A DNA stretch of 10,271 bases. Source: Verrucomicrobiota bacterium (GTDB lineage Bacteria > Verrucomicrobiota > Verrucomicrobiia > Limisphaerales > UBA1096). How positions within the stretch are numbered: position 1 is the first letter of the stretch; the number at the start of each line of letters is the position of its first letter. Location of the stretch: the NCBI GenBank assembly GCA_015658765.1, contig DQOE01000045.1, forward strand, positions 1-10,271, read 5' to 3'. The position numbers and the translations under genes are program-made. Positions 1 through 7,792 of the stretch are shown one piece after another. Under the pieces are notes generated by a model, which worked only from the letters and a program-made list of their open reading frames with translations, was not told where the DNA came from and made no database searches.

Positions 1-804
1 ATCTACACCAGCGCCGACAAGGGTGTGATCGCTTTTTCGCCGGACGGAAAGGTGGCCCGTGAGTTTCTCGGCGAACCGTACACCAACTTGCACGACGTCG
101 AGATTCGCGTCGAGGACGGCACCGAATACCTTTACGGTGCCCGAAATAAAAACGCTGAGGGGATCAAGTTCAACGCCGCCGACGGCAAGGTCGCTTTGCG
201 CCTGCCCTTCCCTGCGGCGTCCGGGCTCGCTGCAAAGCCGTTCAACCCCACCGCCATCACGGTGTCCGACGACGGCAACATTTTTCTCTCTGACGGCTAC
301 GCCAGTAACATCATTTTCAAGTTCGACAAAGCCGGGAAGTACCTGATGCACTTTGGCGCGAAGGGCAACGGGCCGCGGCAGTTCAACACCGCGCACGGCA
401 TGACGCTCGATACCCGCTACGAGCCGAACCGCCTGCTGATCTGCGACCGCAACCACCAGCCCCGCGGCCGCCTGCTGCACTACAGCCTCGAGGGCGAATA
501 CATCAACGAAGTCATAGGCGGCCTCGGTATGCCAACCTCTGTTTCCGTGCAGGGCGACTATGTCTCGGTGCCGGACCTGCACGGCCGCGTGGTCATCCTC
601 GACAAAACCAACACCATCATGGCCGTGCTCGGACATAACCCGGACTCCAAGCTGGGACGCAATTACGGAGTGAAACAGGCGGACTGGATCGAGGGTGTCT
701 TCAGCGGCACACACGGCTCCGGTTGGGATGCAGACGGCAACCTCTACGTGCAGGACTGGAACGTGGATGGTCGCATCATGAAACTCGTCCGCGTGAAGGG
801 CTGA
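1..804 (+). CDS. NHL-type six-bladed beta-propeller protein, 5'-truncated by window edge
   Basis: The frame is open from base 1 and ends at TGA 802-804, giving 267 visible residues; the true start and any signal peptide lie upstream. Recurrent blade-like segments are visible, each with a D-G-N/K turn followed by an aromatic or valine strand: FSPDGKV near the start, VSDDGNIFLSDGYASNIIFKFD, the block LMHFGAKGNGPRQFNTAHGMTLD, then LICDRN, and DADGNLYVQDWN near the end. The 'FG.KG.GP.QFN..HG' block is typical of NHL propellers and of the lyase domain of peptidylglycine alpha-amidating enzymes. Such proteins are usually exported and bind or process ligands on the propeller face; no specific activity can be read here. 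It converges on the hydrolase gene at 828 with only 23 bases between stop codons. Confidence 0.8.
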   Translation: MYTSADKGVIAFSPDGKVAREFLGEPYTNLHDVEIRVEDGTEYLYGARNKNAEGIKFNAADGKVALRLPFPAASGLAAKPFNPTAITVSDDGNIFLSDGYASNIIFKFDKAGKYLMHFGAKGNGPRQFNTAHGMTLDTRYEPNRLLICDRNHQPRGRLLHYSLEGEYINEVIGGLGMPTSVSVQGDYVSVPDLHGRVVILDKTNTIMAVLGHNPDSKLGRNYGVKQADWIEGVFSGTHGSGWDADGNLYVQDWNVDGRIMKLVRVKG

Positions 805-810
805 GCGAAA

Positions 811-839
811 CCGAACCTGGCCAAGCGCTATCGGTTCGG
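811..839. terminator. Possible bidirectional hairpin between convergent genes
   Basis: CCGAACC (811-817) and GGTTCGG (833-839) form a 7-bp inverted repeat with a 15-base loop. It lies between the stop of the propeller gene (804) and the stop of the convergent hydrolase gene (828-830), whose last codons are inside the right arm. The position suits a shared terminator, but there is no clear T-run on either side, so this rests on the dyad and location only. Confidence 0.35.
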
Positions 840-2288
840 GATCGGCATGCGCTTGAACTCGAATGGCATCGTCTCTGGCACTACGTTGACGCCGCTCGTG
901 AACTTGAACGGCGCACCCACACGGCCTGTCGCCTGGCCAAGCCGCCCGCCGCGCCTGGTTGATATGCCGCGCTTGATCGGCTCGGCGTAGGTCAACTCGA
1001 CCATAAACGCCGTCCAGCCTTTCTCCGGTTCGGGCACGCGGCCCACATAGACGCCACGGCTCACCGGGTTCAGCTTGCTGCTCGTCCAGGTTTTGCCGGT
1101 GGTATCGATGCGGAAATCCCGCGTCTCGGTGTTGGTGCATTGCCACAGCAAAACTTCCTTCGGGCGAGTCTTGGTGGTCATCTTGATTGAGCCGTCTTCC
1201 TGCACGTCCCACTCGTACTCGGGCAGCTTGGTCTTGTTCAAAATCGCGTTGTAGTAGGCGGCCAGGCTGTAAACGGCATCCGAGCCATCGAGCGAATGGC
1301 CGGCGTTGGGGACGTAGCGCAGGTGCTTCTGGCCGAGCAAATTCTTATAGTAAAACTTCCACGAGTCCGGCAGGAAAAACTGGTCGCCGCAGGCGTTGAT
1401 CAGGTACTTGGGCATCGTGTAGCGCTCAAGGTATTCGTACGGTTCGACGATCTCCAGCAGGCGCTTGTACTCGGGTGTGTCCTGCCAACCCATGATACCC
1501 ATTTCCACGTAGTCTCCCACCGCCGGGGCATAAAAACCGTAGGCGCGGTAGTGGTGCTTGAACGACGGGATGACGTTAAGCATGTCGATGACAATCGGCA
1601 CAATGGCGACGATGCGCTTGTCCACCGCAGCAATGCTCCAGGTCGTCCAACCTCGCTTGGATCCGCCGGCGGCGACAAATTTGTCCACGACCACTTCGCC
1701 GCCCTCCGGCTTGGCGAGGAAATCGGTGACGGTATCCATCGCGCGCGCGACCGCCTTGGTCATTGGCAGGCGGGCGGGCCAGCGGTCGTCGCCAGTTCGC
1801 AGGTATTTGTCCCACGTATAGGCGATGAGTGAGTCCTCGGTGCGGGTGCGTTCCTCACCGACAAATTGCAGCGGTTCGTTGGGCACCATTTTCAGCACCG
1901 TGACGACCGAGCCAGTCTTGGCGGCGATCTTCGCCATGGTGCCGTCGCCCTTTGTGGGCGGGTCGCCCCCATTGCTGCCGCCGGTGATGAGAATGAGGCC
2001 GGTGTCGTGCTTCAACCGATGCGGCTTGGCCACAATCATCCAGTGCTTCCACAACGTGCGGTTGACGTCCTTCTCGGTCAGGAATTTCTGCGATGTCATG
2101 CCAAGAATGTAAGTGGTACAACCATCCCCTTCGTGCTGGGAAATCAACTTGTATTCGTAAGCCGGATCCGGCTTGGCCAGATAGCGATCAAGCGCTGTCT
2201 CCCCGCCCATTGCGGATGGCAAAATTGTGCAACCCAATGCCAGTGCAACTATGACTCGACTTGTTTTCATTGAAGGTAACGTCTTCAT
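828..2288 (-). CDS. Secreted PhoPQ-activated pathogenicity-related (PqaA-type) alpha/beta hydrolase
   Basis: This 486-residue protein matches the PhoPQ_related family (PqaA of Salmonella), alpha/beta-hydrolase-fold proteins of unsettled substrate. The first residues are a short positive stretch and a hydrophobic core ending SAMGG, a likely signal peptide. The glycine-rich loop ITGGSNGGDPP (101-111) fits an oxyanion loop. AAGGSKRGWT places a nucleophile at Ser210, INACGDQFF an acid at Asp302, and PNAGHSLDG the catalytic His331. The region after residue 355 is beta-rich and typical of the family. The ATG at 2288 begins one base after the stop of the upstream repeat-protein gene; a second in-frame ATG at 2270 gives an equally good signal peptide, and neither has a strong ribosome-binding site. 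In PVC bacteria these proteins are common and probably catabolic or envelope-related rather than virulence factors. Confidence 0.88.
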   Translation of the reverse strand: MKTLPSMKTSRVIVALALGCTILPSAMGGETALDRYLAKPDPAYEYKLISQHEGDGCTTYILGMTSQKFLTEKDVNRTLWKHWMIVAKPHRLKHDTGLILITGGSNGGDPPTKGDGTMAKIAAKTGSVVTVLKMVPNEPLQFVGEERTRTEDSLIAYTWDKYLRTGDDRWPARLPMTKAVARAMDTVTDFLAKPEGGEVVVDKFVAAGGSKRGWTTWSIAAVDKRIVAIVPIVIDMLNVIPSFKHHYRAYGFYAPAVGDYVEMGIMGWQDTPEYKRLLEIVEPYEYLERYTMPKYLINACGDQFFLPDSWKFYYKNLLGQKHLRYVPNAGHSLDGSDAVYSLAAYYNAILNKTKLPEYEWDVQEDGSIKMTTKTRPKEVLLWQCTNTETRDFRIDTTGKTWTSSKLNPVSRGVYVGRVPEPEKGWTAFMVELTYAEPIKRGISTRRGGRLGQATGRVGAPFKFTSGVNVVPETMPFEFKRMPIPNR

Positions 2289-2289
2289 G

Positions 2290-2955
2290 TTAAAGTATTT
2301 TAGGCGGATTTTGCCCCGACGGTGTGCCGTCGCGTTTCCAGCGCAACTTCGTTTTCAGTTTGCCCTCCTCATAAACAGCCTCCCATCTTGGCTGTCCGTT
2401 TTCATATCTGTGAATCTCCACGCCATGTCTCTTTCCGGCGCGATACTCGGAAGAAACCTGGATTTTTCCGTCGGGAAAATAAGTTGTACTGACCCCATCA
2501 AGCTTACCGGCCAGGTAGTTTTCAATAACCCAAAGTTTCCCATCGTCGAACCATCGCCTAAAGGCCCCGTTCTCGACTCCGTTCACATAATTCACCTCAA
2601 ACTCACGACCGCCAGTCTTTCTTAACTGGAGAAACTTTCCGTGAATTTTGCCATTTTTATACTCCGCCTGACCGACCAAGTTGCCCTCCTCATCCCAACC
2701 CTTCCAGACACCATTAAGCTTCCCATTCTTTAGCGAGTAGCTCTCGGCTTTCTTTTTGTTGGGATGTGTTTTCACAACCAAACCGGTATACGACTTTCCC
2801 TCGTAAAAATACACCTCACCACTCGTTTCCTTGAGTTGGGCTTCTTCGATCGGTCTTGTGGTTTGATCCGACTGGCCGAGCGTGTGGGCTAGAGACAAGT
2901 GCGCAAAAAGAAAAATGGTGAGTTGCAAGCGGCCGTTTGTAGGGCTTTGGATCAT
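2290..2955 (-). CDS. Secreted MORN-2 (YwqK-type) repeat protein
   Basis: The ATG at 2955 gives 221 residues; the frame stays open upstream into gatB, but that part is gatB shadow. Residues 10-28 are hydrophobic and end LAHTLGQS, a probable signal peptide. From about residue 55 to 200 there are roughly six 22-24 residue units of the form NGK.(H/N/D)G.....(Y/W)..(D/N)G(K/N)L....Y, the MORN variant repeat found in proteins often labelled 'YwqK family antitoxin'. That label is not evidence of a toxin-antitoxin role, and no toxin gene lies beside it. The repeats form beta-hairpin stacks of unknown binding partner. The gene starts 26 bases after gatB and ends one base before the PqaA-type gene, so it is probably co-transcribed. 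It is clearly AT-richer than its neighbours (26 G/C of 60 in 2701-2760, against 43 of 60 in 5281-5340), which hints at separate origin. Confidence 0.82.
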   Translation of the reverse strand: MIQSPTNGRLQLTIFLFAHLSLAHTLGQSDQTTRPIEEAQLKETSGEVYFYEGKSYTGLVVKTHPNKKKAESYSLKNGKLNGVWKGWDEEGNLVGQAEYKNGKIHGKFLQLRKTGGREFEVNYVNGVENGAFRRWFDDGKLWVIENYLAGKLDGVSTTYFPDGKIQVSSEYRAGKRHGVEIHRYENGQPRWEAVYEEGKLKTKLRWKRDGTPSGQNPPKIL

Positions 2956-2981
2956 TCCACGAACAAACTGCCGCAAAAGGC

Positions 2982-4406
2982 TCAACCTTTCAACAGCTTG
3001 GCCAAGGTTTCGCCGACAACCTGCGGGTTGGCCTTGCCCCGGCTGGCTTTCATTACCTGGCCCTTGAGGAAGTTGATGGCGTTCTCCTTGCCATTCCGAT
3101 AGTCGTCCGCAGGGCCGGGGTTGGAATCGATCGCCTCCCGACACCACTTGTCTAGTTCACCGCTTTCGCTGACCTGCGCCAGCCCCTTGGCCTCGACGAT
3201 CACCACCGGCGAACCACCGTTCTCAAACAACTCCGCAAACACCTCCTGCCCTCCCTTGCTGCTTATGGTGCCAGCATCGATGATCCCGACCAACTCGCGA
3301 ATCGCTACCGGCTCAAACTTCAGTTCGTCAACCGTTGTGCCGGTCTCAATGAGGCGCGCCTGCAGATTGTTGATCACCCAGTTGGCGATGGCCTTGGCAT
3401 TTTTCGCCCCCTCGACGGCTTTCTCAAAAAAACCCCCGAGCGGCACGTTGCCGACGAATACATCGGCGTCCTGCGCCGGGATGCAGTAGTCACTCACGAA
3501 GCGCTGCTTGCGGGCGAGCGGCAGCTCGACGATGTGCGAGCGCACCTCCGCCAGCCATGCCTCGTCCGGCTTGAGCGGCATGATGTCCGGCTCGGGAAGA
3601 TAGCGGTAGTCATGTGCGTGCTCCTTGGTGCGCATGCTCTCGGTGATGCCGGCGACGTCATCCCACCGGCGGGTTTCCTGCACAAGCGTCCCGCCGCTCT
3701 CGAGCGTCTCGATCTGCCGAGGCACCTCGTAGTTGATCGCGCGCCGGACGCCGCTGAAGGTGTTCATGTTTTTGATCTCCACCTTCACGCCGAGCTTCTC
3801 TTCGCCTTTGGGTCGCACGCTGATGTTCACGTCGCAGCGCACCATGCCCTTCTCCATGTCACAGTCGCTGATGCCGCCGTAAATCAAAATGTCCTTCAGC
3901 GCGTTGAGGTACTCGTACGCCATGTCGGCGCTGCGCAAGTCCGGCTCGGAGACGATCTCGAGCAGCGGCACGCCGGCGCGGTTGAAGTCCACGCCGCTGT
4001 GCTGGGCGAAGTGGTTGTTTTTGCCGACGTCCTCCTCGATGTGGGCACGGGTGATGCGCACGCGCTCGATGCCATCGCCGAACTCAAAGTCCACGTGGCC
4101 GGTCGTTGTCGATGGGAAATCGAACTGCGTGATTTGGTAGTCCTTGCAGACGTCGGGATAAAAATAATTCTTGCGGTCGAACTTGGCGAAGCGTGGCACC
4201 TCGCAGTTTAGCAGATAACCGGTGAGTGTCGTGAGTTGCAGCGCGCGTTCATTGGGCACCGGTAACACGCCGGGCATGCCAAGGCAGACCGGGCAGACGT
4301 TCGTGTTCGGCTCCGCGCCAAACTGGTTGGCGCAGCCACAAAACATCTTCGACTTCGTCTTGAGCTGACAGTGGGTCTCGAGCCCGATGACCGTCTCGTA
4401 TTCCAT
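2982..4406 (-). CDS. gatB: Aspartyl/glutamyl-tRNA amidotransferase subunit B
   Basis: GatB is the kinase/tRNA-binding subunit of GatCAB, which phosphorylates Glu-tRNA(Gln) or Asp-tRNA(Asn) and converts it to the amide with ammonia from GatA. The 474-residue product starts [10 protein letters not shown], matching the conserved family N-terminus. Cys23, Cys25, Cys38 and Cys41 (FCGC...CPVC) form the expected zinc site. FDRKNYFYPDVCKDYQITQ and the ...EIKNMNTF... segment are family signatures, and the C-terminus (NPGPADDYRNGKENAINFLKGQVMKASRGKANP) is the YqeY-like tail domain. The frame extends upstream to 4433, but ATG 4406 is preferred: it fits the family start, overlaps the gatA stop as TGATG, and has GGAAAGG at 4424-4418 upstream. 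One oddity is GLETHCQL where most homologues have GLEVHVQL. Confidence 0.97.
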   Translation of the reverse strand: MEYETVIGLETHCQLKTKSKMFCGCANQFGAEPNTNVCPVCLGMPGVLPVPNERALQLTTLTGYLLNCEVPRFAKFDRKNYFYPDVCKDYQITQFDFPSTTTGHVDFEFGDGIERVRITRAHIEEDVGKNNHFAQHSGVDFNRAGVPLLEIVSEPDLRSADMAYEYLNALKDILIYGGISDCDMEKGMVRCDVNISVRPKGEEKLGVKVEIKNMNTFSGVRRAINYEVPRQIETLESGGTLVQETRRWDDVAGITESMRTKEHAHDYRYLPEPDIMPLKPDEAWLAEVRSHIVELPLARKQRFVSDYCIPAQDADVFVGNVPLGGFFEKAVEGAKNAKAIANWVINNLQARLIETGTTVDELKFEPVAIRELVGIIDAGTISSKGGQEVFAELFENGGSPVVIVEAKGLAQVSESGELDKWCREAIDSNPGPADDYRNGKENAINFLKGQVMKASRGKANPQVVGETLAKLLKG

Positions 4407-5869
4407 CAGAGCGCCGCCCTTTCCGTATGCCACGGCGTGGCTTGTTCGTAGGCGTGGGCGATCTGCAGCAACTCGCTCTCGCCGAATGGTTTACCGAGAA
4501 ACTGAAGGCCGATCGGCAGCTTCGGTTCGCTCGTGAATCCGCACGGCAAACTGATGCCGCACGTGCCGGCCAAGTTGCATGAAATCGTGAAAATATCAGA
4601 CAAATACATTTGCAACGGGTCGTCCATTTTCTCGCCGGCCTTGAAAGCCGGAGCCGGCACGGTCGGCGTGATCAGCGCGTCAACCGTCTCGAACACCTGC
4701 TCGAAGTCGCGCTTGATCAGCGTGCGCGCTTTTTGCGCCCGCAAATAATAAGCGTCGTAATAACCGCTGCTCAGCACGTACGTGCCAAGGATGATCCGCC
4801 GCTTGACCTCCTCGCCAAAGCCCTGCCCGCGCGTGTTGCAGTAGAGCGAAAACGGGTCGTCGCCATCGACGCGATCGCCGTAGCGGATGCCGTCGAACCG
4901 CGCAAGGTTCGCGCTGGCCTCGGCGGTGGCCACGATGTAGTAGGTCGCCACGCCGTACTCGGTGTGCGGCATGCTGACCTCGTGAATCTCCGCGCCAAGC
5001 GCCTCGCACTGTTTCACCGCCGCGTCGAACGCAGCGCGCACTTCGGGGTCGATGCCGTCGATGAGAAATTCCCTCGGCAAGCCAAGCTTGGTTCCCTTCA
5101 AGTCGCCGCCGAGTTCGGCGACGTAATCCGGCACGTCCGTCGGCACGCTGGTTGAGTCGTGCGGGTCGTGGCCTGACATCGCGCCGAGCAACGTCGCCGA
5201 GTCGCGCACCTCCTTCGTCAACGGGCCGACTTGGTCGAGCGAGGAGGCGAACGCCACCACGCCGTAGCGCGACACGCGCCCGTAAGTCGGCTTGAGGCCG
5301 ACGCAGCCGCACAGCGCCGCCGGTTGGCGGATTGAGCCGCCGGTGTCGGTGCCGATGCTGCCAAAACATTCCTGCGCCGCGACCGCTGCCGCGCAGCCGC
5401 CGCTCGAGCCGCCCGGCACGCGCTCCAAGTCCCACGGGTTGTTGCTGCGCCCGAACGCCGAGTTCTCGGTCGAGCTGCCCATCGCGAACTCGTCCATGTT
5501 CAACCGGCCAAACAGCACCGCGCCGGCGTCGCGCAGTTTGCGCACGACCGTGCCGTCGTACGGCGAGAGGAAGTCGCCGAGGATTTTTGACGAGCAGTTG
5601 GCCGGCTGGCCCTTGGCACAAAACAAATCCTTCAGCGAGATCGGCACGCCGAGCAGCGGTTGAGCGGCGTGAGTGTTGCCCTTGGCCAAGGCCGCGTCGG
5701 CAGCGTCCGCTTGGCCAAGCGCGTCGTCGCGGTCGATGCTCATGAAGGCGTTGACCTGGCCATCGACGGCGTCGATGCGGTCGAGGCATGCCTGCATCGC
5801 CTCGCGGGAGGAAACCTTCTTTGCCGCGAGCTTCGCCGTGAGGCCGGAGAGGGTGAGTTCGTGCAGCAT
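4406..5869 (-). CDS. gatA: Aspartyl/glutamyl-tRNA amidotransferase subunit A
   Basis: GatA is the glutaminase subunit, an amidase-signature enzyme that releases ammonia for GatB. The 487-residue product has the full signature: the catalytic lysine in PISLKDLF (Lys80), the cis-serine in VPGGSSGG (Ser155) and the nucleophile in [12 protein letters not shown] (Ser179). Each lies one position beyond Lys79, Ser154 and Ser178 of the Staphylococcus aureus enzyme. [13 protein letters not shown] and the C-terminal [14 protein letters not shown] are also characteristic. A GTG at 5872 directly precedes the ATG at 5869; the ATG is chosen because it overlaps the gatC stop as TGATG, the same arrangement as at the gatA-gatB junction. 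The stretch after residue 45, rich in Ala and Asp, contains two copies of the palindrome CTTGGCCAAG (5681-5690 and 5710-5719) read in different frames. Confidence 0.97.
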   Translation of the reverse strand: MLHELTLSGLTAKLAAKKVSSREAMQACLDRIDAVDGQVNAFMSIDRDDALGQADAADAALAKGNTHAAQPLLGVPISLKDLFCAKGQPANCSSKILGDFLSPYDGTVVRKLRDAGAVLFGRLNMDEFAMGSSTENSAFGRSNNPWDLERVPGGSSGGCAAAVAAQECFGSIGTDTGGSIRQPAALCGCVGLKPTYGRVSRYGVVAFASSLDQVGPLTKEVRDSATLLGAMSGHDPHDSTSVPTDVPDYVAELGGDLKGTKLGLPREFLIDGIDPEVRAAFDAAVKQCEALGAEIHEVSMPHTEYGVATYYIVATAEASANLARFDGIRYGDRVDGDDPFSLYCNTRGQGFGEEVKRRIILGTYVLSSGYYDAYYLRAQKARTLIKRDFEQVFETVDALITPTVPAPAFKAGEKMDDPLQMYLSDIFTISCNLAGTCGISLPCGFTSEPKLPIGLQFLGKPFGESELLQIAHAYEQATPWHTERAAL

Positions 5870-6156
5870 CACTCGACGATCTTAGGCACGATGAACAAGC
5901 CGTTGGCCTGCTTGGGCGCGTTGGCCAAGGCGGCTTCCTGCGGGATCGACGGGCGCACCTCGTCGGCGCGCAGAACGTTGGCCAATGGCACGGCGTGGGC
6001 CATCGGCTCGACGCCGGTGACATCGAGTTCCTCGAGTTTTTTCACGTAGCCGAGAATGTCGCCGAGTTGATAGCCGAGCTTGGCCTCCTCGTCAGGTGTC
6101 AGGGCGATTCGTGCCAGGTTGGCAACGTACTGGATGTCAAAATCAGTGTCGGCCAT
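5869..6156 (-). CDS. gatC: Aspartyl/glutamyl-tRNA amidotransferase subunit C
   Basis: GatC is a small belt-like subunit that wraps between GatA and GatB and stabilises the complex. The 95-residue length is normal. The conserved N-terminal helix is seen as [17 protein letters not shown], followed by [21 protein letters not shown]. The C-terminal segment LRADEVRPS and the ending [11 protein letters not shown] are diagnostic. It lies 14 bases after the HPr stop, with no good Shine-Dalgarno sequence in the gap; a GGAGG within the last HPr codons is about 20 bases from the ATG and probably too far. The TGA stop overlaps the ATG of gatA by one base, suggesting translational coupling. Two TTGGCCAA octamers (5921-5928 and 5978-5985) fall in this gene. 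Confidence 0.96.
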   Translation of the reverse strand: MADTDFDIQYVANLARIALTPDEEAKLGYQLGDILGYVKKLEELDVTGVEPMAHAVPLANVLRADEVRPSIPQEAALANAPKQANGLFIVPKIVE

Positions 6157-6170
6157 GGGGGTGGTCGGGG

Positions 6171-6464
6171 TTATTCCTCCTCAAAGTTGCGGTTGACGAG
6201 ATCTTCAAGCTCGTTGACGGCGTCAGTTGCGTCGCTGCCCTCGGCGGTCACGGTGAGGGTGGTGCCGTGGCTTGCGGCCAGCATCATCAGGCCCATGATG
6301 CTTTTGCCGTTCACGCTTTCGCCCTCTTTTTCCACCATGATTTCACTGGCAAACTTGGTCGCCGTCTTGACAAACATCGACGCTGGGCGGGCATGAAGAC
6401 CGAGTTGATTTTGCACAACCACGTCTTTGCTGACCACTGAATCGCTGTTTTTCTTTTTGCTCAT
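6171..6464 (-). CDS. HPr-type phosphocarrier protein of the PTS
   Basis: HPr carries phosphate from enzyme I to sugar-specific EII proteins, or acts as a regulator. The 97-residue product contains the active-site motif NQLGLHARPAS with His24, equivalent to His15 of standard HPr. It also has the regulatory-serine motif VNGKSIMGLMMLAA with Ser55, equivalent to Ser46, the site used by HPr kinase/phosphorylase. The offset of nine comes from a Lys/Ser-rich N-terminal extension (MSKKKNSDS). The frame extends upstream only to a TTG at 6512, so ATG 6464 is preferred. The C-terminus ends in acidic residues (NRNFEEE). It lies 14 bases upstream of gatC and appears to be the first gene of the gat run; no ptsI, hprK or EII gene is visible. 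Whether it moves sugar phosphate or only regulates cannot be told from this window. Confidence 0.92.
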   Translation of the reverse strand: MSKKKNSDSVVSKDVVVQNQLGLHARPASMFVKTATKFASEIMVEKEGESVNGKSIMGLMMLAASHGTTLTVTAEGSDATDAVNELEDLVNRNFEEE

Positions 6465-6590
6465 CGGGTGAAAAAGCGGCGCATTCTTGCTTGGGGAGTC
6501 GGGTTTGGCCAACTTTTTTGCGATTTGATGCCAGAATAGGTTTTTCTGAATTGACGCTGGCCAGTTCTAGGGCAGCATTGACGGCCGTGC

Positions 6591-6649
6591 AAGGAGGCGC
6601 GTTTGGTTTGAATAAAAACGAGGTTCCTGTACTCCAACATCCATTATGA
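6591..6649 (+). promoter_or_regulatory. Candidate leader: strong Shine-Dalgarno plus 13-codon frame ending on the sialidase start
   Basis: AAGGAGG at 6591-6597 is the best Shine-Dalgarno match seen in the window, but it is 48 bases before the sialidase ATG and in-frame TAA 6613 blocks an upstream extension. Ten bases after it, TTG 6608 opens a 13-codon frame (M/L-NKNEVPVLQHPL) that stops at TGA 6647-6649, overlapping ATG 6646-6648 as ATGA. The sialidase ATG itself has no evident ribosome-binding site. This is consistent with a translated leader coupled to the sialidase gene, but the TTG start and short length leave chance as a real alternative. Confidence 0.3.
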
Positions 6650-7770
6650 TTCGTTCTCGAAATGACACTATCATGCTGGCCGTGACGGCTGCGATTCTGG
6701 CCTGGCCCGGCTCGGTTCTTTCCCAAGCTGCCGAAAAGGCCCCTGCCAAAACGGTGGACATCGACGTCGTCGATTCCCTCGAAAAACAGGCCGGGATGTA
6801 CGGCAGCGAAATGATCGCCGAGAAAATGCCGGTGGCCGGCGTGCATGCCTCGACCATCGCGGAAATCGAGGGCGGCATCGTGACCGCCTGGTTTGGTGGG
6901 GCCGACGAAGGCGCGTACGACGTGGTCATTTGGATGTCGCGCAACGAAGGCGACGGGTGGTCCGCGCCCAAGCCGGCCGCCAACGGAATCGACGAGGCCA
7001 AGCGCATCCAGTATCCGTGCTGGAACCCCGTGCTGTTCAAGCAGTCCAACGGCATGCTGCTGCTCTTTTACAAAGTTGGCCCCAATCCGAGGGTGTGGTG
7101 GGGCATGCTGCAAAAATCGAAGGACGACGGGTTGACGTGGGACAAGCCGGTTCGCCTGCCGGCGGGCTACGTCGGCCCGGTGAAGAACAAGCCCATCGAG
7201 TTGGCCAACGGCATCCTGCTCTGCGGCTCAAGCCTCGAGGACGCCGGCTGGCGCGTGCAAATGGAGAGCTATGTGCAAAACCGGTACTGGAGCAAAAGCA
7301 AGCCGCTCAACTCCCCGCTCGACTACGCCGCCATTCAGCCCACGCTGCTCGCCTACCCGGACGGGTCAATCCAGACGCTGTGCCGCACCAAGTCCGGCCG
7401 CCTCACCGAGTGTTGGTCGCACGACGGCGGCAAAAAATGGAGCCGCATGAAACGCACCCAGCTTCCCAACCCCAACGCCGGGGTGGACGGCACCGTGCTA
7501 GCCGACGGCCGCGCGCTGCTTGTTTACAACCATACCCGGCGAGGCCGCTCGCCGCTGAATGTTTCCGTCTCAACGAACGGGAAAACATGGGAGGCCGCCC
7601 TCGTGCTGGAAAACCAGCCGGGCGAGTACTCGTACCCGGCAGTCATCCAGACGAGCGACGGCAACGTGCACGTGACCTACACGCACAACCGCACGAACAT
7701 CAAACACGTTGTCATAGACCCGGCCAAGCTGGTCACCCAGCCGATCGTCGAGGGACAGTGGCCCCAGTAA
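6646..7770 (+). CDS. Secreted sialidase-like (BNR/Asp-box) six-bladed propeller protein
   Basis: The 374-residue protein has a signal peptide (basic MIRSRNDT, hydrophobic core to about residue 24, cleavage near VLSQA). Four Asp-box turns are visible: SRNEGDGW (98-105), SKDDGLTW (158-165), SHDGGKKW (258-265) and STNGKTW (309-315). The second and third match S-x-D-x-G-x-x-W exactly. WFGGADEGAYDVVIW, YPCWNPVLF, NKPIELANGILLCGSS and the ending IKHVVIDPAKL are typical of the BNR_2 sialidase-like family abundant in Planctomycetes and Verrucomicrobia. True sialidase activity is not established for most of these proteins, so the substrate, probably a secreted or host-derived glycan, is open. It is transcribed away from the HPr-gat run and ends just before a 20-base perfect palindrome. 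Confidence 0.88.
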   Translation: MIRSRNDTIMLAVTAAILAWPGSVLSQAAEKAPAKTVDIDVVDSLEKQAGMYGSEMIAEKMPVAGVHASTIAEIEGGIVTAWFGGADEGAYDVVIWMSRNEGDGWSAPKPAANGIDEAKRIQYPCWNPVLFKQSNGMLLLFYKVGPNPRVWWGMLQKSKDDGLTWDKPVRLPAGYVGPVKNKPIELANGILLCGSSLEDAGWRVQMESYVQNRYWSKSKPLNSPLDYAAIQPTLLAYPDGSIQTLCRTKSGRLTECWSHDGGKKWSRMKRTQLPNPNAGVDGTVLADGRALLVYNHTRRGRSPLNVSVSTNGKTWEAALVLENQPGEYSYPAVIQTSDGNVHVTYTHNRTNIKHVVIDPAKLVTQPIVEGQWPQ

Positions 7771-7772
7771 CC

Positions 7773-7792
7773 CCGCGCTTGGCCAAGCGCGG
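7773..7792. repeat. Perfect 20-bp palindrome built on CTTGGCCAAG
   Basis: CCGCGCTTGGCCAAGCGCGG reads identically on both strands. It begins two bases after the sialidase stop and contains the recurrent octamer TTGGCCAA at its centre. As RNA it could form a GC-rich hairpin with a minimal loop, but no T-run follows, so a classical intrinsic terminator is not supported. It may be one copy of a dispersed palindromic element. Confidence 0.8.

Noticed and set aside
828..2288. Pathogenicity factor suggested by the PqaA family name
   Set aside because: The name comes from Salmonella regulation; the family is widespread in environmental bacteria and nothing else here suggests virulence.
2290..2955. 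Toxin-antitoxin module based on the YwqK-type repeats
   Set aside because: The protein appears exported, repeats of this type have many roles, and no toxin-like small gene is adjacent.
2956..3147. Upstream extension of the MORN-2 protein frame
   Set aside because: It overlaps the conserved C-terminus of gatB in another frame, and a signal peptide begins at ATG 2955.
3534..4211. 225-codon plus-strand frame antisense to gatB
   Set aside because: It mirrors codon structure of gatB, has no conserved motifs and no ribosome-binding site.
4680..6023. Long minus-strand reading frame of 447 codons overlapping gatA and gatC
   Set aside because: It lies in a different frame from gatA, its product is arginine-rich without any recognisable domain, and both gat genes have clear catalytic motifs. 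It is a high-GC shadow.
6465..6512. TTG-initiated N-terminal extension of HPr
   Set aside because: The extra 16 residues are not part of the HPr fold and would need a TTG start, while ATG 6464 is close to the family start.
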